DNA from: Exiguobacterium aurantiacum
Lineage (GTDB): Bacteria; Bacillota; Bacilli; Exiguobacteriales; Exiguobacteriaceae
Assembly: GCF_001766415.1 (NCBI RefSeq)
Contig: NZ_MKXO01000006.1
Span: 79,149-143,148, forward strand
Direction of reading: 5' to 3'
DNA: 64,000 nt
Shown here: piece after piece, positions 1 through 8,374 of the stretch
Numbering within the stretch: the stretch's first letter is position 1
How the letters are laid out: every line of letters starts with the position of its first letter
Translations under genes and position numbers: made by a program
The notes under the pieces: model-generated
What the model saw: the letters and a program-made list of their open reading frames with translations, nothing else
Database searches by the model: none
What the model was told of the DNA's origin: nothing

Positions 1-57
1 CAGCAAGGTGCAACGTGAGCGCAAAAAATGAAAGAACGTTTGATGGAGGCCGTGGCT

Positions 58-543
58 ATGGTAGAAAAACAAGAACGACTGAAACGAATGGTCGAGAACG
101 ACCGCAACGTGAACCGGACGGCGCTTTTGCTCACGTTCGCAATTTTAGGGATCGCCTTTTACTTCATTTTCACGCAAAACATTAAAGTGGCGACGTTCGC
201 CGTCATCATCATGGCGACCCAGTTGCCGAGTTTATATCGGGCCTGGCACCGGATGAACTTACTGCTCACCTTTAACGACGAGGCGCGCTATCAAAAGTTC
301 GTCCGTCTCGAATTCGGGATCGTGCTCGCCAATGTCATCTTGCTGGGTATCTTTATCGCCATCGCCTGGTCGATTGAAGGCTCGCTCCTCGTCTTCGCGG
401 GAATGCTTCTTGCCTTGTTCATCCCGTTCATTTTCTTATCGGTCTGGGTGAACCGGAAGCTTGAACTGATTGACCCGGAGCATGTGACGAACCATGAGTT
501 GCGGACGGCGCATCGCGATGCGTCGAAGAATCGGTTTAACTAG
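58..543 (+). CDS. Small four-helix membrane protein (paralogous family, copy 1)
   Basis: Protein of about 161 residues with no recognised enzymatic motif. It has a charged N-terminus (MVEKQERLKR), two hydrophobic helices (ILGIAFYFIFT, VIIMATQLPSLY), a polar middle, two more helices and a C-terminal tail with IDPE. The same plan (2 TM, linker, 2 TM, short tail with an acidic-Pro motif) recurs at 12690-13139 and in five tandem genes at 39816-42104, so I treat them as paralogs; this is inferred by eye. An upstream in-frame ATG at 28 exists, but the ATG at 58 has GGAGG nine bases before it and is preferred. It is followed at once by a 33-aa ORF and a terminator, so this is the end of an operon that starts outside the window. 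Function unknown. Confidence 0.75.
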   Translation: MVEKQERLKRMVENDRNVNRTALLLTFAILGIAFYFIFTQNIKVATFAVIIMATQLPSLYRAWHRMNLLLTFNDEARYQKFVRLEFGIVLANVILLGIFIAIAWSIEGSLLVFAGMLLALFIPFIFLSVWVNRKLELIDPEHVTNHELRTAHRDASKNRFN

Positions 544-557
544 AAGGAGATAAATAA

Positions 558-659
558 ATGCACCTCACAGATGGAATGTGGCAACTGATTAACATCGTTC
601 TGACGTTTTGTGCAACGTGGATTGGTTTTATGGTTGTCTATCGCTGGATGGAAGACTAA
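558..659 (+). CDS. 33-residue single-TM peptide
   Basis: Short ORF with a strong ribosome binding site (GAAGGAG, 8 bases before ATG). It encodes a 33-residue peptide with a hydrophobic core (LINIVLTFCATWIGFMVVY) and a charged end (RWMED). It starts 14 bases after the preceding membrane protein and its stop codon abuts the terminator hairpin, so it is probably the last gene of that operon. A membrane micropeptide of unknown role; it could assist the neighbouring membrane proteins (inference). Confidence 0.55.
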   Translation: MHLTDGMWQLINIVLTFCATWIGFMVVYRWMED

Positions 660-695
660 AACCCAGCTTCTGATTCGTCAGAGGCTGGGTTTTCT
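659..695 (+). terminator. Rho-independent terminator
   Basis: Stem AACCCAGC..TCTGA / TCAGA..GCTGGGTT with a TTCG loop, followed by TTTTCTT. It ends the operon containing the two small membrane proteins before it. Confidence 0.85.
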
Positions 696-780
696 TATGA
701 AAACATACCGACTAAACAGCCACAGATGACCATACCAGCTGTATAAAACTTGAAGCGGTGTCTTTCCCAAAACGAGTCAT

Positions 781-1509
781 TCACGTTGTCACCGCCACAT
801 CATCTTGAATGCCTTCGACCATCTTCACGAACGCCTCGTCTGGGTCGGTCGTCCCGGACGCGCGCAACCAGTCTTGGAAATCGCCTTCATACAGGACACG
901 ACCTTCATGGAGGAAGATGACATGGGACTCCAGCTGGGATAAGTCATGCAGTTGATGCGTCGAGATGAGGCACGTCCGACCGTCTTTTACGAGTCGCTGT
1001 AAATGGCGCATGATGTTGATGCGTGACGCCGGATCGACGCCGCTCGTCGGTTCGTCGAACAAGTAGAGCGATCGTTTGACCGAGGCGAGCAATGTCACGA
1101 ATAGCCACTTGCGTTCTCCGACCGACATTTTGCCGAGCTTCATCTTCCACAGATGCTCGAACAGCTCTTGTTCCCGGGCGGTCGTGAGTCCGTTGACATA
1201 AGTCGCTAGTCGCTTGAAGTCAGGCCGCTTTGTGAGCCGTCCGATGAAGTACGTGAGATCTTTTCCCGTTAATTCGTTGTGATACAAAATCTGTTGCGTT
1301 AAATACAGCATGTCAGACGATGGCACGAACTGTAGCGAGGCCCGGTCGACTGGGAGCGTCCTTGTCATACAATCAAACAACGTCGTCTTCCCGGCCCCGT
1401 TCAGGCCAATCAAGACGTTCAGTTTATTCGGATGTAGCGTGAATGAGACGTCGTCGAGCACGGGACGTGTTGCTTTCGGATAAGAGTAGGTCAAGTTTTG
1501 AATGTTCAT
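781..1509 (-). CDS. ABC transporter ATP-binding protein
   Basis: About 242 residues. Walker A is GLNGAGKTT near residue 37 and Walker B with D-loop is LYLFDEPTSGVDP near 150, followed by a switch His in STHQLHD. The signature loop is MSVGERKW rather than LSGGQ, so it is divergent. It would power the ABC-2 type permease encoded just upstream on the same strand (gap 9 bases). Of two adjacent ATGs, the second (1509) has the better distance from AGGAGG. Substrate unknown; this type of two-gene exporter often handles antimicrobial peptides or drugs (family knowledge). The C-terminal stretch after the H-loop is short. Confidence 0.88.
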   Translation of the reverse strand: MNIQNLTYSYPKATRPVLDDVSFTLHPNKLNVLIGLNGAGKTTLFDCMTRTLPVDRASLQFVPSSDMLYLTQQILYHNELTGKDLTYFIGRLTKRPDFKRLATYVNGLTTAREQELFEHLWKMKLGKMSVGERKWLFVTLLASVKRSLYLFDEPTSGVDPASRINIMRHLQRLVKDGRTCLISTHQLHDLSQLESHVIFLHEGRVLYEGDFQDWLRASGTTDPDEAFVKMVEGIQDDVAVTT

Positions 1510-1518
1510 CATTTCCTC

Positions 1519-2244
1519 CTAGCGTGTGACGGATGAGACGAGGTTGAAGCGATTCATCGCGAACAGGCCAACGATGACGTAACCGACAAGAGAGAGAATT
1601 GTCGTAATCAGGTTAAACGAGACGTCGACTTGCGTGACACCATGAACGACGGCAAGCGATAGTTGAAGTAGGGCATAAAACGGATTGGCATAACCGAACC
1701 AGACATCTGGCTGTTTGACGGCTAAAAGGAACAGCGGATAGGTGAGAATGTTCGCAAATTTCATCAAGCTCGATACTTTCACCGGCAGAAGCGTCAAGAC
1801 GACACTTCCGAGCGCGAACGGGAAGCTGGCGAGTAATAGCAGGATTGGGCTCGCGAGCAAACCGAAAGTGAAATGACCGTGGACGAGCGTGACGACAACT
1901 GTGAAGAGTAGGAGACTGATTGCGGCAAACAAGAGCTGGGCCAATAAGATGGCCAACATGTATGTATATTTGTTGCCGGAGATCATGACGTACGTCTTCA
2001 TGAGACCGTATTCGCGCATTCGTGCGAGTTCGAGCGCAATCCCGTTCAAATAAGTCGCCAAGATGATGTACACCCAAAAGTACGACAAGTACGTGGCATA
2101 CTCGGCAGACGTCATCGTACCGATATTTGGTGGACTGTACAGGAGGGCGACACCGAGCGGGAGTCCCATCGTTAAAAGAAATGGAACTTTATCCGTAAGG
2201 ACGATTTTTGCGTACAGAAAGAAATAACTCGTGATTTGATGCAT
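1519..2244 (-). CDS. ABC-2 type transporter permease
   Basis: About 241 residues with six hydrophobic segments (for example LLTMGLPLGVALLY, YILATYLNGIALEL, LLLASFPFALGSVVLTLLP, YVIVGLFAM). The ELARMREYGLMKTYVMISGN segment is typical of ABC-2 permeases, where a charged loop precedes helix 3. It is preceded by CGGAGG and followed directly by the ATPase gene, giving a two-gene exporter. It is divergent from the tripartite pump operon at 2389. Substrate cannot be read from the sequence. Confidence 0.85.
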   Translation of the reverse strand: MHQITSYFFLYAKIVLTDKVPFLLTMGLPLGVALLYSPPNIGTMTSAEYATYLSYFWVYIILATYLNGIALELARMREYGLMKTYVMISGNKYTYMLAILLAQLLFAAISLLLFTVVVTLVHGHFTFGLLASPILLLLASFPFALGSVVLTLLPVKVSSLMKFANILTYPLFLLAVKQPDVWFGYANPFYALLQLSLAVVHGVTQVDVSFNLITTILSLVGYVIVGLFAMNRFNLVSSVTR

Positions 2245-2388
2245 ATATACCTCCGAGGTTGATGTGGATTAATTCGATATACGCATTTACTAGCATGATA
2301 GTTTCAATTATTTGTAAATTTATCCGTTCATACTTTGTTTATAACTTCTGTTTATCCTTGAGGTACAACCAAAAGGAGGAATCGACAG

Positions 2389-3030
2389 ATGAATAAAAAA
2401 CTGAAGTGGGGATTAGGTGGTGGCGCCCTTGCCATCGCGTTAGGAGCGGGCATTTTCTTGATGCCGCAATCGGTCGAATATAAGTCAGAGCAAGTGGCGA
2501 CGGAGACGATTGAGAACGTCTATACGTTTGCCGGTCAGGTGACGACTGTCGGAGAAGATGCGACCGGACGACTGTTGATCGACGAGCGGGATTTAGGGAG
2601 AGTCGAGGAAGGTGATGCGCTGACGATCTATGCGAACGCATTGGACACTGAACTCGAAGGAACGGTCGAATCGATTGCGGATGAAGCGGAAGCATTGACG
2701 ACTCCGGGCTCGTCAGCACGTTATGCGATGAACGTCACGTTGCCTGAAACGGACGGATTACGAAACGGGATGACGCTCGAAGGCTCGATTGTCGTCGAAC
2801 GTGTCGAAGAAGCAGAGACGCTATCACTCGACAGCATCACGTTTGAAGAAGGCGACGCCTACGTGTACGTCGAGGGCACGGATGGTCCGGTGAAACGGCA
2901 AGTCGAGCTCGGCATCAGCGACGGCAGCCGCGTTGAGATTAAAGACGGATTAGACGAAGATAGCGTCCTCTTAATGGATGAGGCGACAGCTGGAGGCATC
3001 ATGCCACCACAGATCGGAGGCGGACAATGA
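2389..3030 (+). CDS. Membrane fusion protein of a YknX/MacA-like pump (short)
   Basis: 213 residues: an N-terminal membrane anchor (WGLGGGALAIALGAGIFL), then beta-rich barrel segments (YTFAGQVTTVGE; GDALTIYANALDTELEGTVESI; NGMTLEGSIVVERV) and a final domain ending [12 protein letters not shown]. Typical MacA/YknX proteins are about 350-400 residues. Here the lipoyl and long alpha-hairpin part between strands seems to be missing. RBS is AAGGAGG. The stop overlaps the start of the ATPase gene (ATGA), so the genes are translationally coupled. It would connect or regulate the MacB-type permease at the membrane outer face. Confidence 0.8.
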   Translation: MNKKLKWGLGGGALAIALGAGIFLMPQSVEYKSEQVATETIENVYTFAGQVTTVGEDATGRLLIDERDLGRVEEGDALTIYANALDTELEGTVESIADEAEALTTPGSSARYAMNVTLPETDGLRNGMTLEGSIVVERVEEAETLSLDSITFEEGDAYVYVEGTDGPVKRQVELGISDGSRVEIKDGLDEDSVLLMDEATAGGIMPPQIGGGQ

Positions 3031-3710
3031 GCGCACTCATTGAAGTCACCGATTTGACGAAAGCGTACGGGTCGGGTGAAAACGAACAGATCGTGTTGAA
3101 CGGTATCGATTTGACGGTTCACGACGGCGAGTTCGTCGCCATCCTCGGGCCGTCTGGTTCGGGGAAATCAACGCTCATGAACATTCTCGGTTGTCTGGAC
3201 GGATACACGAGCGGTCGCTACAGCTTTGGCGACCGTGACGTGACCGGGTTATCCGAGACCGAATTGTCGGCGTTCCGCAATCAGCAGATCGGGTTCATCT
3301 TTCAACAGTTCAACTTACTGCCGCGATTGACGGCAAGCGAAAACGTCGAGTTACCACTCATCTATCAACGGCTGTCGAAGTCGGAACGAAAAGACCGGAC
3401 GCACCAGATGTTGACGCGTGTCGGGCTCGGCGATAAACAGAACCATTACCCGAATCAACTGTCGGGTGGGCAACAACAACGTGTCGCCATCGCTCGGGCG
3501 CTCGTGACAAATCCGTCTCTACTGCTCGCCGATGAGCCGACCGGGGCGCTCGACCAGACGAACGGACGTCAAATTCTGAACTTGTTTCATGAATTGCATG
3601 CGGAAGGGAAGACGATCATCATGATCACACATGACCTCGACATCGCCAAAGAAGCGACGCGCATCGTCTACGTTCGGGATGGCCGTATCGAGAAGGAGGA
3701 ACGACGATGA
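3027..3710 (+). CDS. MacB/YknY-type ABC ATPase
   Basis: 227 residues, the normal length for the LolD/MacB ATPase class. Walker A is GPSGSGKST near residue 38, Q-loop [19 protein letters not shown], signature [15 protein letters not shown], Walker [13 protein letters not shown], and H-loop MITHD. The FQQFNLLP and ADEPTGALD sequences are characteristic of this family. It overlaps the fusion protein upstream and the permease downstream by 4 bases each, so all three are coupled. It drives the mechanotransmission-type permease that follows. Confidence 0.95.
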   Translation: MSALIEVTDLTKAYGSGENEQIVLNGIDLTVHDGEFVAILGPSGSGKSTLMNILGCLDGYTSGRYSFGDRDVTGLSETELSAFRNQQIGFIFQQFNLLPRLTASENVELPLIYQRLSKSERKDRTHQMLTRVGLGDKQNHYPNQLSGGQQQRVAIARALVTNPSLLLADEPTGALDQTNGRQILNLFHELHAEGKTIIMITHDLDIAKEATRIVYVRDGRIEKEERR

Positions 3711-4858
3711 TTCGAGAAAATATACGTATGGCTTGGCTGACGGTGATCAGTCATAAGATGCGCTCTTTCTTGACGATTCTTGGAATTGTCATCGGGACGG
3801 CGTCCATCATCACACTCATGACGGTCATCTCAGGTGTCACGTCCTCGATCAATGAAGAAGTCGCGACGTTCGGGGCGGACCGAATGAGTGTCCAAATCGA
3901 AGATGCGACGAAGAATGGCATCAGCGTAACCGAAGTGGAACGTCTCGAAGCGATTGACGGTGTCGAGTCGTTATCACCGACGACAAGTCATCAAGCGGAC
4001 GTCTATTTGGGCGGTCAAACGACCGAACAGAGCGTCCTTGGGAAGAGTGACGCGTTCTTCTCAGATTCGACACTCGCTTCCGGGCGAGGCATCACGCCAG
4101 TGGACGTCTCGGAGCGGACGCGCGTCGCCGTAATCGGCGATACGATCGTGAAGGAATCGTTCCCGACCACGTCGCCAATCGGTGAGACGATCACGATTGG
4201 CGGGATCCGTTACATCGTCGTCGGCACGCTCGCCCCGTCTTCAGAGTTTTCGATGTCGACGGACGAGACGATCGTCATTCCGGTGACGACCGCGCTTCAC
4301 CAGTTTCATGTGAATACGATTTCGACGTTTGACCTGTACACGGAATCAGGACAATCTGAGACAGTAAGTGATGAATTGACGCAGCAGTTGACGACCGCAT
4401 TTAACGGTCGGGACGCGTTTACCGTCACGAGCTTTGAAGACGCCCTCGCGTCCATCGACCAAATCAACGCCTTGCTCAGCATGCTGCTCATCGGCATCGC
4501 GTCCATCTCGCTACTCGTTGGCGGTATCGGCATCATGAACATGATGCTCGTCTCGGTGACGGAGCGGACGAGTGAGATCGGCTTACGAAAAGCGTTGGGC
4601 GCGACACCGGCGAAAATTCGCCAACAGTTCTTGTTTGAATCGGTGCTCTTGTCCGTCCTCGGTGGGTTGGTCGGTGTAGTGGTCGGCGCGCTCCTTGCCT
4701 TCGGTTTGACCGTCGTCATGGGTGTACCGTTCACGTTGGCTAGTTCGACCGTCGGCTTGGCACTAGGGTTTTCAGTCGTGATCGGTGTCATCTTTGGATA
4801 TATCCCGGCCCGTAAGGCGTCCGCCTTGCAGCCGATTGAAGCGTTACGAAACGCATAA
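3707..4858 (+). CDS. MacB/YknZ-type ABC permease (FtsX fold)
   Basis: 383 residues. The N-terminal segment MRSFLTILGIVIGTASIITLMTVISG is the first TM helix. A periplasm-facing domain (about 45-250) follows. Three C-terminal helices include LLIGIASISLLVGGIGIMNMMLVSVTERTSEIGLRKALGA, the FtsX signature, and the protein ends with PARKASALQPIEALRNA. This is the full MacB/YknZ architecture. In Bacillus subtilis YknXYZ gives resistance to the SdpC toxin, so defence against antimicrobial peptides is a reasonable expectation here (inference). It is followed by a response regulator and kinase in the same operon. Confidence 0.93.
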   Translation: MIRENIRMAWLTVISHKMRSFLTILGIVIGTASIITLMTVISGVTSSINEEVATFGADRMSVQIEDATKNGISVTEVERLEAIDGVESLSPTTSHQADVYLGGQTTEQSVLGKSDAFFSDSTLASGRGITPVDVSERTRVAVIGDTIVKESFPTTSPIGETITIGGIRYIVVGTLAPSSEFSMSTDETIVIPVTTALHQFHVNTISTFDLYTESGQSETVSDELTQQLTTAFNGRDAFTVTSFEDALASIDQINALLSMLLIGIASISLLVGGIGIMNMMLVSVTERTSEIGLRKALGATPAKIRQQFLFESVLLSVLGGLVGVVVGALLAFGLTVVMGVPFTLASSTVGLALGFSVVIGVIFGYIPARKASALQPIEALRNA

Positions 4859-4876
4859 AGAAAGAAGGAATCTCGT

Positions 4877-5551
4877 ATGGTCACGCTATTGCTTGTCGAA
4901 GATGATCCGGCACTCGGAGGTCTTCTGTTTGAATATTTGACGACAGCGGGCTACCGCGTGCTGTGGGCCGTTGACGGAGAGGAGGCGCTCGATCTGCTCG
5001 ATCAGCAACCGATCGACGTCATCGTGACCGACATTATGATGCCGCGTCTCGATGGTCGAGCGTTGACCGAGCAACTGCGGGACGCCGGTTACACGCTCCC
5101 GATTCTCATGTTGACCGCGCTTGAGACGTTGCCTGATAAGAAGAAAGGATTCCGGGCCGGGGCCGACGACTATCTCGTCAAGCCGGTCGATCTAGAAGAA
5201 CTCGAGCTCCGCATCGAGGCGATGCTACGACGAGCCAACATATATCGGGACCACCAGATTCAACTGCACGATTGCGTGTTAGACGAAACGTCACTGACGG
5301 TGATCACCCCGGTCGAGACAATCGAGGTGCCGAAGAAAGAGTTTGAGTTGCTGTATCATTTGGCGACGCATCTCAATCAAGTGTTCACGCGACAACAGTT
5401 GCTCGATCGCATATGGGGCTATGAAACGGAAAGTGACGTCCGTACGATCGATGTCCATGTTAACCGGCTCCGGAGCCGCTTGAAGCATGTCGACGCATTT
5501 CAAATCAGTACCGTCTGGGGACTTGGGTACCGCTTGGAGTTGAAGTCATGA
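4877..5551 (+). CDS. OmpR/PhoB-family response regulator
   Basis: 224 residues. The receiver domain (1-120) has the acidic pocket E8/D9/D10, phosphoacceptor D52 in IVTDIMMPRLDG, T in LMLTA and K in YLVKPVD. The C-terminal winged helix (about 130-224) includes LTVITPVETIEVPKKEFELLYHL and VRTIDVHVNRLRSRL. It is coupled to the kinase by a 4-base overlap and lies 18 bases after the pump permease, so it probably controls the pump operon in response to the exported compound. Confidence 0.95.
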   Translation: MVTLLLVEDDPALGGLLFEYLTTAGYRVLWAVDGEEALDLLDQQPIDVIVTDIMMPRLDGRALTEQLRDAGYTLPILMLTALETLPDKKKGFRAGADDYLVKPVDLEELELRIEAMLRRANIYRDHQIQLHDCVLDETSLTVITPVETIEVPKKEFELLYHLATHLNQVFTRQQLLDRIWGYETESDVRTIDVHVNRLRSRLKHVDAFQISTVWGLGYRLELKS

Positions 5552-6855
5552 AGTCCTTCTTCAGCTCGATTTACGGACGTTTCCTGACCATCTTCTTCGG
5601 GCTGTTGCTCATCCCCATCTTACTGACGCTGACGCTTTTCTTGACGTTCCAAATGAATGCGTTGACGTCGCAAGTCGAGACGATGCTCGTCGAACGGGCC
5701 GAGAGCATGCTGACGGCTTCTGAGCGTTATGAATTAGGAGCCGATGAGGTCATCGACTTGTTTTCCGAACGGACGCTTATTGTCGAGACGGACCGCTACG
5801 CGGCCGCAAGTTGGTCGGTCGCGGAGCGCGCGCGTCTTGAACGAGGCGACGTGCTGACCGTAAGCGACGAGCGATTGCCTGCCGTCACGCTTTTAATCGA
5901 TCGGACTGTCGTGACGTTGTCCCCGAACGCGGACGAGAACCCGGTCACGATTTTCCGCGATCTATCGTTTCAGACGTTGTTGCTCACGGCGCTCGTCTCG
6001 AGCGTGCTTGTCTTGTTCGCGGTCCGGCTCATGACGAGACGGATCGACCGGGTGACCGAGGCGGCAAGTAAAGTCGCTTCTGGTGATTTGACGGTACGGG
6101 TACATGACGGCGGGGACGATGAGATCGGCAAGTTGGCGAGTCAGTTCAATCAGATGACCGAGACGTTGGCGACGAACGAGTCTAAAAACGAGGAATTGAC
6201 GGCGATCATGGCGCATGAATTCAAGACGCCGGTCGCCTCGATCCTCGGCTACGCGACGCTATTGAAACGGGCTGACGTACCGACGGAAAAACGAGTCAAC
6301 TATGCGACAATGATCGAACAGGAAGGCAAGCGGCTGTCGCGGTTGTCACGTGACTTGCTGCGCCTTGCCAAGTTGGATCACTCGGTCGTCGGATTAGACG
6401 TCAGCCGTTTCTCGCTCAGTGAACAGATGCGGGAAAGTATCTTATCGTTTGAACGAGAGTCGAGTCGCAAACGGTTGAACCTGATCGCTGAGCTTGATGA
6501 AGTCGAGATGGTCGGCGATGCCGGACTGCTGCACCAAGTGTGGATCAACCTGATCCAAAATGCGATGACCCACTCTTATGACGGCGGCACGATCCGCATC
6601 AAGCTCATGCAAACGGCGGAATCGATTGTTTGCGAGATCACGGATGACGGGGAGGGCATGACCCCGGAACAAGTGAGCCGTATGTACGAGCGATTCTATC
6701 AGGCCGACCCTTCGAGACATCAAGGCGGGTCAGGACTCGGTATGGCGATCGTCCAAAAAATCGTCACGTTACACGGTGGTCATGTAGACGTCACGAGCGA
6801 ATTGAAGTCAGGGACGACGGTGCGTGTGACGCTTCCCGATCAAAAAGACAGGTAG
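5548..6855 (+). CDS. HAMP-containing sensor histidine kinase
   Basis: 435 residues. TM1 is near residue 12-32 (LTIFFGLLLIPILLTLTLFL). An extracellular domain of about 110 residues follows, then TM2 (LLLTALVSSVLVLFAVRL) and a HAMP domain (RRIDRVTEAASKVASGDLTVRV). The dimerisation helix has H223 in MAHEFKTPVAS (HEF instead of the commoner HEL), and the ATPase domain has NLIQNAMTH, DDGEGM and GSGLGMAIVQ. It partners the preceding response regulator. Its stop codon lies inside the bidirectional terminator shared with the convergent TetR gene. Confidence 0.95.
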   Translation: MKSFFSSIYGRFLTIFFGLLLIPILLTLTLFLTFQMNALTSQVETMLVERAESMLTASERYELGADEVIDLFSERTLIVETDRYAAASWSVAERARLERGDVLTVSDERLPAVTLLIDRTVVTLSPNADENPVTIFRDLSFQTLLLTALVSSVLVLFAVRLMTRRIDRVTEAASKVASGDLTVRVHDGGDDEIGKLASQFNQMTETLATNESKNEELTAIMAHEFKTPVASILGYATLLKRADVPTEKRVNYATMIEQEGKRLSRLSRDLLRLAKLDHSVVGLDVSRFSLSEQMRESILSFERESSRKRLNLIAELDEVEMVGDAGLLHQVWINLIQNAMTHSYDGGTIRIKLMQTAESIVCEITDDGEGMTPEQVSRMYERFYQADPSRHQGGSGLGMAIVQKIVTLHGGHVDVTSELKSGTTVRVTLPDQKDR

Positions 6856-6873
6856 CTGCTACCTGTCTTTTTG
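6842..6873. terminator. Bidirectional terminator embedding both stop codons
   Basis: Near-perfect hairpin AAAAAGACAGGTAG / CTACCTGTCTTTTT with a 3-base loop. The TAG stop of the kinase (6853-6855) and the TAG stop of the convergent TetR gene (6859-6861) lie in opposite arms, so each transcript ends in the structure formed by its own last codons. Confidence 0.9.
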
Positions 6874-7476
6874 TCTGTCCGGCTTCAACCCGCCCGCCAC
6901 GAGCGGTCCTTCAAACGTGATCGTATAAATGATGCGTGCGATGTCTTCTACCGTTTCAGTTCGGTCATTATAGAGCCACTCATAAATGACGCCCATATGT
7001 GCCGATGAGATATAGGAGACTAAATAATCGGGCGGGACGAGCGACTGCGTCTCGTCGAACAATACGGTCGGGGAACGGTGGAACAGCGCCGTGTACATGT
7101 AGGCGCGGAGTCTCGCCTGAAACTGCGGATCGCCGTTCGGACCAAGGAGCGGTTTCATCAAAATCTTATTTTGCTCGATGAACCGGATGAACGGGACGAG
7201 CAACTGATGGGGAGCGGAGCCTTGCTGATTGCCAAAGACGTTCGGAAAATTTTTGATGAGTTTTGTTTCGGCCTCATGAAAGATCGTTTCAATCGATTTC
7301 TCCATGAGGTCGTACTTATCCACATAGTGGCTGTAAAACGTCCCACGATTGATGCCGGCGCGTTCCGTGAGTGCCTTCACCGTGACCGCTTCAAATCCTT
7401 GTTCTTCAATCAATTCGAGCAACGCCTGTTTGATCAACTGCTTCGTCCGGACGACCCGTAAGTCTGTCTGTTCCAT
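6859..7476 (-). CDS. TetR/AcrR-family transcriptional regulator
   Basis: 205 residues. The N-terminal HTH includes RTKQLIKQALLELIEEQGFEAVTV and AGINRGTFYSHYVDKYDLMEK (RGTFYSHY is the recognition helix region). The C-terminal ligand domain resembles the TetR_C_7 style (FIRFIEQNKILMKPLLG; ISSAHMGVIYEWLYND). An upstream ATG would add 8 residues, but AAAGGAG lies at the right distance before the ATG at 7476. It is divergent from the ABC-2 pair at 7646-9380 and probably represses it. Confidence 0.92.
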   Translation of the reverse strand: MEQTDLRVVRTKQLIKQALLELIEEQGFEAVTVKALTERAGINRGTFYSHYVDKYDLMEKSIETIFHEAETKLIKNFPNVFGNQQGSAPHQLLVPFIRFIEQNKILMKPLLGPNGDPQFQARLRAYMYTALFHRSPTVLFDETQSLVPPDYLVSYISSAHMGVIYEWLYNDRTETVEDIARIIYTITFEGPLVAGGLKPDRQKDR

Positions 7477-7645
7477 ATTTTTTTCTCCTTTATCCAACAC
7501 ATTGTCGCCGTCTGTCGGAAAAACGACACTGTGACCGAGATTGATGATTGTTGGCCGTTCGAGCGCGGACTATACTGAACGTATAAACCAACACGGTGTC
7601 TTTTAGTCCAGTGTACACGAGGCAGACATCGGGAGGGAGTCCAAT

Positions 7646-8374
7646 ATGAATATTCAACTGAACGACGTCAGTAAATCGTTCGGTGACCAACTGGCCATCG
7701 ATCATATCGGCTTCACGATCAACTCGGGAGACATTTGTTGTCTCTTAGGACCGTCTGGGTCGGGGAAGACGACGCTCATCCGTTTGATGATCGGCGCATT
7801 GGCGGCAGACAAAGGATCGATTCGAGTCGGCGAGACGGTGATGCCGAACATGAACATGCTTCATAAGATCGGGTTCATGCCGCAAAACGATGGACTGTAC
7901 GACGATTTGTCGGGTGAGGCGAACCTCGAGTTTTTCGGCTCGATCTATAAGCTCGGCAAGGCGGCGCTCAAACAGCGCATCGACGACGTGCTCGCCCTCG
8001 TCGACTTGTCGGCTGACCGGAGAAAGCTCGTCCGTAACTATTCGGGCGGGATGAAGAAGCGGTTGTCGCTCGCCATCGCCATCCTCCATCAACCGGACGT
8101 CTTGTTTTTAGACGAGCCGACGGTCGGAATCGACCCGATTTTGCGCCGCCAGATTTGGGATCAGTTTCAAACGATTCGAGCCGGTGGGACGACGATCATC
8201 GTCTCGACCCACGTCATGGACGAGGTGCTCGAGTGTGACCGGGCCGCGCTCATCTACAACGGGCGCTTGATCGCCTATGACACGGTGACGCACTTGCTCG
8301 AGCAGACCGAGAACGGACGCGTCGAGGAACTGTTCCTCATTGCCGGACGAGAGGAGGCGAAGCACGATGCGTAA
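7646..8374 (+). CDS. ABC-2 exporter ATP-binding protein
   Basis: 242 residues. Walker A GPSGSGKTT near residue 34, Q-loop GFMPQNDGLYDDLSGEANL, signature YSGGMKKRLSLAIA, Walker B VLFLDEPTVGIDP, and H-loop VSTHVMDE. The GGMKKR signature and GIDP are typical of the DrrA/NodI group of drug and polyketide exporters. It overlaps the permease by 8 bases. It is probably under control of the divergent TetR regulator. Confidence 0.94.
   Translation: MNIQLNDVSKSFGDQLAIDHIGFTINSGDICCLLGPSGSGKTTLIRLMIGALAADKGSIRVGETVMPNMNMLHKIGFMPQNDGLYDDLSGEANLEFFGSIYKLGKAALKQRIDDVLALVDLSADRRKLVRNYSGGMKKRLSLAIAILHQPDVLFLDEPTVGIDPILRRQIWDQFQTIRAGGTTIIVSTHVMDEVLECDRAALIYNGRLIAYDTVTHLLEQTENGRVEELFLIAGREEAKHDA

Noticed and set aside
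1..31. Possible tail of an upstream gene ending at TGA 29-31 (reading SKVQRERKK) or at TGA 16-18
   Set aside because: Too short to decide which frame is real. The basic tail would suit another member of the small membrane-protein family, but this cannot be supported.
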